Source of the DNA: Kmv34 sp964524965
GTDB taxonomy: Bacteria; Aerophobota; Aerophobia; Aerophobales; B3-G15
Direction: 5' to 3'
Length of the DNA: 9,278 nucleotides
Assembly (NCBI GenBank): GCA_964524965.1
Contig: CAZGDY010000069.1
Coordinates: 1 to 9,278, forward strand
In this document: positions 6,017 through 9,278 of the stretch, in pieces
Position numbering within the stretch: the first letter of the stretch is position 1
How the letters are laid out: each line of letters opens with the position of its first letter
Notes under the pieces: generated by a model
Database searches by the model: none
Told to the model about the DNA's origin: nothing
What the model saw: the letters and a program-made list of their open reading frames with translations, nothing else
Position numbers and translations under genes: made by a program

Positions 6017-6025
6017 GTAAGTCAA
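5998..6025 (-). promoter_or_regulatory. Promoter of the arsR-glutaredoxin-thioredoxin(-MFS) cassette
   Basis: The minus strand carries -35 TTGACT (6020-6025), 16 bases, then -10 TATAAT (5998-6003). Transcription would start near 5991, inside the palindrome. This leaves a leader of only about 20 bases that still contains the GGAGGT site. Confidence 0.78.
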
Positions 6026-6134
6026 GCTAACAATTAGTTGCTGGTGATAAGGATTTTAAAATAAGTTGTAATAAGTTTACTCACCATACTTTTTGAAACT
6101 TGAAATATGAGCCTTTACATATTTATCTCGAGCT

Positions 6135-6995
6135 TCATAATTTATTAATTCCTTGTTGTTTAAGCCACTTCTCGAAATTTTCTTTTTGGTCAAAAAATTC
6201 CTTATCGTAATTTTCTTCTAATTTTTTTACTTGCTCGGCAAGGTCAGGTTGTTTAGCAACGAGTTTAGTTATATTTTTTTCAAACTCATCACTTTTTTTA
6301 GATAACTCGCTTAAATCAATATCTATATCCAGTAATTTAAGCAATCGTTTAATTATTACTTTTATCCCTTTTGGATTTTGAGTTTGCACGTAGATTGGTA
6401 CCTCAGCAACAAAATTTATCATTTCTATTTTTTTCTCTTTTGAGAGCTTAGTAAGCAAGGTAGTAATGCTAGCCGGGCCCTCGTAATCAGTAAATTTTAA
6501 GTCGTAGTCTTTGAGTTGAGTTTTTTGCTGCGTGCTGGAAACATAACAAGATACTCTTGGCTCTCTCGTGTGAGGAATTGGACCAGCAACACTACCCGCG
6601 AAATACATTTTTTTTACATTAAATTTCTCTCCCAGCTTAAATATGCAATTTGCATACTCATTCCATCTAAGATTTGGTTCTTTCCCAGAGAAAAGGATTA
6701 AGTTGTTTTTTTGATCGTAAAAAAATTCATTTTGGGGATATTGAAAGTCTTTTAGAAGACCATCTTGAATTTTACAGTAAGGTCTAAATTGAGCTATTTG
6801 TTGCATCATACCCGGGAGATTAAAAATGTAAAAGTCTTTGGGATCTATGCTGGCGAATTTCTTTGCTTTTAACTTATTCTTTAAATATTCTATAGTATCT
6901 GTAGATATACCCCCTCCATCCATCCATCCGAAAAAACCTAACACCATTCGGGTAGCTTCAAGAACCGGTTTTTCGTGAATAATAAGATTTTTCAT
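6135..6995 (-). CDS. PAC2-family (proteasome-assembly-chaperone-like) protein
   Basis: This 286-aa protein shows the PAC2 fold signatures. The N-terminal glycine-rich segment is LGFFGWMDGGGISTDTIEYL (19-38), and the central phosphorylase-like core has YFAGSVAGPIPHTREPRVSC, with the highly typical PHTREPRV. Next comes the YEGPASITTLLTKLSKEKKI segment. The last 60 or so residues are charged and helical (LSELSKKSDEFEKNI... EENYDKEFFD), probably a coiled coil, also usual in prokaryotic members. Archaeal relatives associate with proteasome assembly. In bacteria the role is unknown, and nothing in the window suggests a proteasome. The ATG (6993-6995) has a strong AAGGAGG site at 7002-7008. The gene stands alone, separated from both neighbours by AT-rich spacers. 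Confidence 0.85.
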   Translation of the reverse strand: MKNLIIHEKPVLEATRMVLGFFGWMDGGGISTDTIEYLKNKLKAKKFASIDPKDFYIFNLPGMMQQIAQFRPYCKIQDGLLKDFQYPQNEFFYDQKNNLILFSGKEPNLRWNEYANCIFKLGEKFNVKKMYFAGSVAGPIPHTREPRVSCYVSSTQQKTQLKDYDLKFTDYEGPASITTLLTKLSKEKKIEMINFVAEVPIYVQTQNPKGIKVIIKRLLKLLDIDIDLSELSKKSDEFEKNITKLVAKQPDLAEQVKKLEENYDKEFFDQKENFEKWLKQQGINKL

Positions 6996-7313
6996 TTTCC
7001 CCCTCCTTAATAAACTTGGTTAGTGATATCTTTGGATTATTACTTAATGCTGTAGCTACTTTAATAGCCCTAATAAATAATTTAATGATCTATGGTTCAT
7101 TTTTATTTTTTTTGCAGTTTCTCTTTTTTAATGGCACTGGTTAACATTTTTTGAGAGAATTTTATTCTTATTTATTAATTTTTTGTCGCCGTCAAATTTT
7201 TTAACTTTTAATAATATTACATAATTTTTAAAAAAAAGAAACTCTTAAAACCATCGAAATTATGATTTGCTAATATCTGCTTTTATTTTTTCTTTGTAAA
7301 ATTTTTTGTATAA
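6996..7313. other. AT-rich spacer between the ferredoxin and PAC2 genes
   Basis: This stretch of about 320 bases holds no credible gene. It contains the PAC2 ribosome site (7002-7008) and an imperfect dyad TTGTCGCCGTCAA (7183-7195), whose flank CCGTCAAATTTT repeats part of the fur upstream element. I see no convincing promoter pair and no terminator with a GC-rich stem. Confidence 0.6.
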
Positions 7314-7520
7314 TTACACCATTTTAATTGCTTTAAAAGGGCAGGCTACACAGCATTTACCACAGCCGATACAAAAATCCTGCAGAGTATAAGGTTCTTC
7401 TCGGGGAGCATCTTGTTTTAAAACTTTGAAGTTACATTCAACTGCAGCAACACATATCCCAGCATCGCATTTTTCAGGATGACATCTGCTATAATCTATC
7501 ATCGCTTTTGGTTTTGGCAT
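7314..7520 (-). CDS. Small ferredoxin with two [4Fe-4S] motifs, RLI/ABCE1-like first half
   Basis: This 68-aa soluble electron carrier has a classical C-terminal motif, CIGCGKCCVACPFKAI, with C50, C53, C56 and C60 plus an extra C57. The N-terminal motif is unusual: C13, C18, C23 and C29 with x4, x4 and x5 spacing (RCHPEKCDAGIC...EC). This resembles the DRCxPKKC start of the Fe-S domain of ABCE1/RLI, whose second cluster is also CIGCGxCxxxCPF. The ABC part is absent, and the protein is complete as a short ferredoxin from ATG (7518-7520) to TAA. A possible AAGGA ribosome site lies about 11 bases upstream. It may hold two clusters, though the first could bind differently. No partner gene is adjacent. 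Confidence 0.87.
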   Translation of the reverse strand: MPKPKAMIDYSRCHPEKCDAGICVAAVECNFKVLKQDAPREEPYTLQDFCIGCGKCCVACPFKAIKMV

Positions 7521-7853
7521 TTTTCAAATTTTCCTTAAACAGCTTCTATTAATTTATTTTTTAATCCAACTAAATACATCTGGTTCTTTCTTGAACAAAA
7601 ATTGGTAATTAATATTTTGAAAACTAGTTTTTCGGCATATTTTTTTATTTTTTCTATAGTTCATCTGTCAATTTATTTTTGATAAAATATTTATTATTTT
7701 CTTTTTCTTCCAAGATACTTTAAATTTCCTTAAGTTTCTCTTCTCACATTTTTTGTTTTATTATATAATGCAAATAATTTATTTCAACTTTTAAGATATA
7801 TAAAAATATCCTTTATTAGGCTAAAAATTTTTTCTCCGTATGATAAGGGCAAA
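7521..7853. other. AT-rich region without an intact gene
   Basis: About 330 bases hold no open gene. On the minus strand, a TTGACA at 7666-7671 with only a weak downstream -10 could serve the ferredoxin. Two short minus-strand frames can be joined by a frameshift to give gene-like peptides (LTDELIEKIKKYAEK... and MYLVGLKNKLIEAV, ending at about 7539). These may be remains of a decayed gene, but the base composition alone could produce them. Confidence 0.4.
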
Positions 7854-8098
7854 GAACTTATCACGAACTTTTTATACCAATTAGATGCTCTTGGTATTTT
7901 ATGAAAAGTTTATATATATGAACGAAGGTAATGATCAGGTTTTTACTATAAAGTAAAAGGTGCTTCACCTTTGGGAAGGTGTGGGAGAAATTAAAAAAGT
8001 AGATTTTTGTGGTTTCAGTGATTTAATAAAGAAGGTGGAGGAAAAATTAAACCTCTGGATTATCTCTCATTTTGCAGGTAGGAGTTTTATGCTCAGAA
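7854..8098 (+). pseudogene. Decayed Fur-family regulator (C-terminal two thirds)
   Basis: Reading across frames gives an ordered series of Fur segments. LYQLDALGIL (7872-7901) matches the YRNLxxLxxxGIL part of the winged helix and then hits a TGA. KVYI and NEGNDQ (7921-7938) follow. FYYKVKG (7941-7961) comes after loss of one base. HLWEGVGEIKKVDF, where CEKCGxI is expected, has both zinc cysteines lost (TGG and GTG in their place). Then CGFSDLIKKVEEKLNLWIISHF is followed by a shift to LQVGVLCSE (8072-8098). The intact Fur at 3075-3500 aligns throughout, for example VEFCNFEEIAKDIEKKL and IISHFIQIEGLCSKC. Divergence is high, so this is a different or older Fur paralogue rather than a fresh copy. 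At least three lesions make it non-functional. Confidence 0.8.
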
Positions 8099-8169
8099 GT
8101 TGCTCTTTTTCTTTCCTTATTTTATTGTTGTTTAAGTACTATCAAAAAATGATAAAATAAAAAAAAGAA

Positions 8170-8310
8170 AATATGATAATTAAAAAAATGTAAAAGAAAT
8201 ATCAGGAGAATTGTCAGATGAGATCTCTCTATGGAAATATTAATTCCTATCAGGTCACTATGCAGGAAGGAGTGAATATGGTGAGAATAGGAACCAAAAA
8301 ATTTGGATAA
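8170..8310 (+). pseudogene. C-terminal remnant of a YggS/PLP-homeostasis protein
   Basis: The frame ending at TAA (8308-8310) reads NSYQVTMQEGVNMVRIGTKKFG. This closely follows the invariant C-terminus of the YggS (alanine-racemase N-domain-like) family, roughly LSMGMSxDYxxAIxxGAxMVRIGTxxFG. Just upstream, in another frame, is VKEISGELSDEISLWKY and a stop. Joining the two by one frameshift gives ...ELSDEISLYGNINSYQV..., in register with the LSMGMS region. The PLP-binding N-terminal part is entirely missing and the space before it is occupied by the fur remnant. It is non-functional as a PLP protein. Confidence 0.68.
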
Positions 8311-8332
8311 GTAAAGTTAAGGAAGCCAAAAG

Positions 8333-8887
8333 ATGAAAAATAATATAGGAAATCAAACAGAGAGGGTTTGTGAAGAGATTTTAAAAAGAGTTGGGATCAA
8401 GGAAGGTCAGATTATTTTGGATTTTGGATGTGGTTCAGGCAATTATACTATTTCTGCGGCAAAAATAATTGGAAACAAAGGAAAGGTATATGCTGTAGAT
8501 GAAGATAGATATAAATTAAAGGAATTAGCTCAAAAAACTAAATTAATTGGTTTTAAGAATATAGAAATAAAGGAAACTTCTGGAGAACTGAACTTTGGAT
8601 TTAAGAAGGATGCTTTTGATGTAGTTTTACTCTATGATATTTTCTGGTATTTCTCACTGCAAAGCTCTAAATTATCAGAATTGTTGAAAGAGGTTCATAG
8701 AGTTTTAAAGCCGGATGGTTTTATTTTGGTTTATCCTGAACATATTGAAACAGAAAGACTTAAGCAGAAGATAGAGAAATATGGTTTCTATCTCGAAGAT
8801 AGATTTCAGGGAAAAATTATCCACGAAGATAAACCTACACAAGGTCAAATATTAAATTTTAAGAAGAGGACTAAAAGTGAAAGTTAA
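8333..8887 (+). CDS. Class I SAM-dependent methyltransferase
   Basis: This 184-aa protein has the Rossmann methyltransferase core. Motif I is LDFGCGSGNYT (29-39). The acidic residue of motif II is D56 in VYAVDED. Motif IV is FDVVLLYDIFWYF (95-107), and the VHRVLKPDGFILV strand (121-133) is typical of the Methyltransf_11/UbiE-like class. The substrate is not recognisable: small molecules, quinones and arsenite-type acceptors all share this core, and no diagnostic cysteines are present. The ATG is supported by AAGGAAG (8319-8325) seven bases upstream. It is the only intact plus-strand gene, placed between remnants of fur and yggS on the left and the MFS remnant on the right. I see no clear promoter of its own. 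The length is short but adequate for the core fold. Confidence 0.86.
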   Translation: MKNNIGNQTERVCEEILKRVGIKEGQIILDFGCGSGNYTISAAKIIGNKGKVYAVDEDRYKLKELAQKTKLIGFKNIEIKETSGELNFGFKKDAFDVVLLYDIFWYFSLQSSKLSELLKEVHRVLKPDGFILVYPEHIETERLKQKIEKYGFYLEDRFQGKIIHEDKPTQGQILNFKKRTKSES

Positions 8888-8940
8888 AAGTTTCAGTTTT
8901 CATTTCTCTTTGGTACAATCTAAAAGAAGATTTTTAAACC

Positions 8941-9042
8941 TTTCCTTTTTTATTTTTTATTCTTAATCCCAATGTCTCAGGCATTCCTATAAGCAGCGGG
9001 ATTCTGATAGAAATATCTAATTCAATGGAAATCAGGAACATA
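8941..9042 (-). pseudogene. Duplicated 3' end of the window's MFS transporter gene
   Basis: Positions 8961-9042 match 3761-3842 with only 4 mismatches in 82 bases. Weaker similarity extends left to 8941, with 4 mismatches in the next 20. On the minus strand it reads MFLISIELDISIRIPLLIGM and then PETLGLRIKNKK. This is residues 391-422 of the intact transporter, with G-to-E, R-to-G and M-to-I changes among the mismatches. It has no start, no ribosome site and no upstream part of the gene. The match stops abruptly at 9042, just 13 bases before the stop codon of the TauE/SafE gene. Confidence 0.9.
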
Positions 9043-9055
9043 AACCTTACAAGAT

Positions 9056-9278
9056 TTAACTTGGTGCAGAAAACAAGGCGTTAAAAAACATAAACATTGC
9101 AGCTATTAGTGTAGTATAGGCAAAAATACGCTTTAGGGTTTTTGGGTTGATTTTGAGGGAAAATTTTCCTCCCATCAAACCTCCCACTACAGCCACAATT
9201 GCAAGCGGTATTGCCCAGGAGGGGTTAAAATCTCCACTAATAGTATGTCCAACAAAGCCCATTAAGGCAGTTGTAGCT
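9056..9278 (-). CDS. Sulfite exporter TauE/SafE-family permease, C-terminal part
   Basis: This gene is partial: the frame is open to the right edge, so the visible 73 residues are the protein's C-terminus (ATTALMGFVGH... to NALFSAPS). The features are family-typical. A GH pair with a following GDFNP loop comes first, then the helix IPLAIVAVVGGLMGGKF and a short basic loop (SLKINPKTLKR). The final helix is IFAYTTLIAAMFMFFNALF. The ATG at 9262 is an internal methionine, not the start. TauE/SafE proteins are inner-membrane carriers, several linked to export of sulfite or sulfonates. Substrate assignment here would be a guess. Its stop lies 13 bases from the MFS gene fragment. Confidence 0.82.
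   Translation of the reverse strand, partial: ATTALMGFVGHTISGDFNPSWAIPLAIVAVVGGLMGGKFSLKINPKTLKRIFAYTTLIAAMFMFFNALFSAPS

Noticed and set aside
6103..6124. Hairpin AAATATG/CATATTT just beyond the PAC2 stop as a terminator
   Set aside because: The 7-bp stem is almost all A/T and no run of T follows it on the minus strand.
7960..8160. A 66-aa plus-strand open frame as a real small gene
   Set aside because: Its body is the C-terminal half of a Fur protein with the zinc cysteines missing, flanked by further Fur segments in other frames. Its tail is random hydrophobic sequence after a frameshift, so it is part of a pseudogene.
8218..8310. A 30-codon plus-strand frame as a leader peptide for the methyltransferase
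   Set aside because: Its sequence matches the conserved end of YggS proteins, and in-frame reading continues upstream of the ATG, which fits a gene remnant better than a leader peptide.
8880..8925. TGAAA/TTTCA hairpin after the methyltransferase as a terminator
   Set aside because: The stem is only 5 bp and the downstream T-rich tract is interrupted. It is too weak to call.
1..9278. CRISPR array, tRNA or rRNA gene, insertion sequence
   Set aside because: No regularly spaced repeats, no cloverleaf-like or rRNA-like segments, and no transposase frame were seen on either strand. The only clear long repeat is the MFS gene fragment.

Overview
This window is AT-rich bacterial DNA, probably a metagenome-derived scaffold because a run of exactly 100 Ns sits at 2047-2146. 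Consensus sigma-70-type promoters and good Shine-Dalgarno sites point to Bacteria. The gene set is thiol- and iron-sulfur-centred: two MinD-type ATPases with ferredoxin inserts, a stand-alone two-cluster ferredoxin, thioredoxin, glutaredoxin, Fur and a PAC2-family protein. This suggests a low-GC anaerobe, possibly an uncultured lineage such as Atribacterota. That placement is an inference only.

Layout: almost everything up to 7520 lies on the minus strand, in four blocks. (1) 2272 down to 43 is a tight operon with a perfect TTGACA/TATAAT promoter: a MerR/HspR-like regulator broken by the assembly gap, a 63-aa MPRG zinc-ribbon protein, and two tandem COG1149 ATPases joined by ATGA overlaps. 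(2) 3500 down to 2473 is a Fur-family regulator overlapping a multi-span membrane protein, behind a promoter with a TTGACG/CGTCAA inverted repeat touching the -35. (3) 6025 down to 3728 is a redox cassette: an ArsR-type repressor, glutaredoxin, thioredoxin and an MFS exporter. A perfect 30-bp palindrome covers the arsR -10 and start point. (4) A PAC2-family protein and a small ferredoxin stand alone in AT-rich spacers.

From 7521 to 9055 the character changes to a gene graveyard around one apparently intact plus-strand SAM methyltransferase. It holds a frameshifted second fur gene, the last residues of a YggS-type PLP-homeostasis protein, and a copy of the 3' end of the window's own MFS gene (82 bp, 4 mismatches). 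That copy abuts the 3' end of a TauE/SafE permease gene that runs off the right edge.

The least explained items are the ArsR operator and redox cassette, the Fur-linked membrane protein with paired His and Cys residues, and the ATPase/zinc-ribbon operon without its usual NifX-like partner in view.
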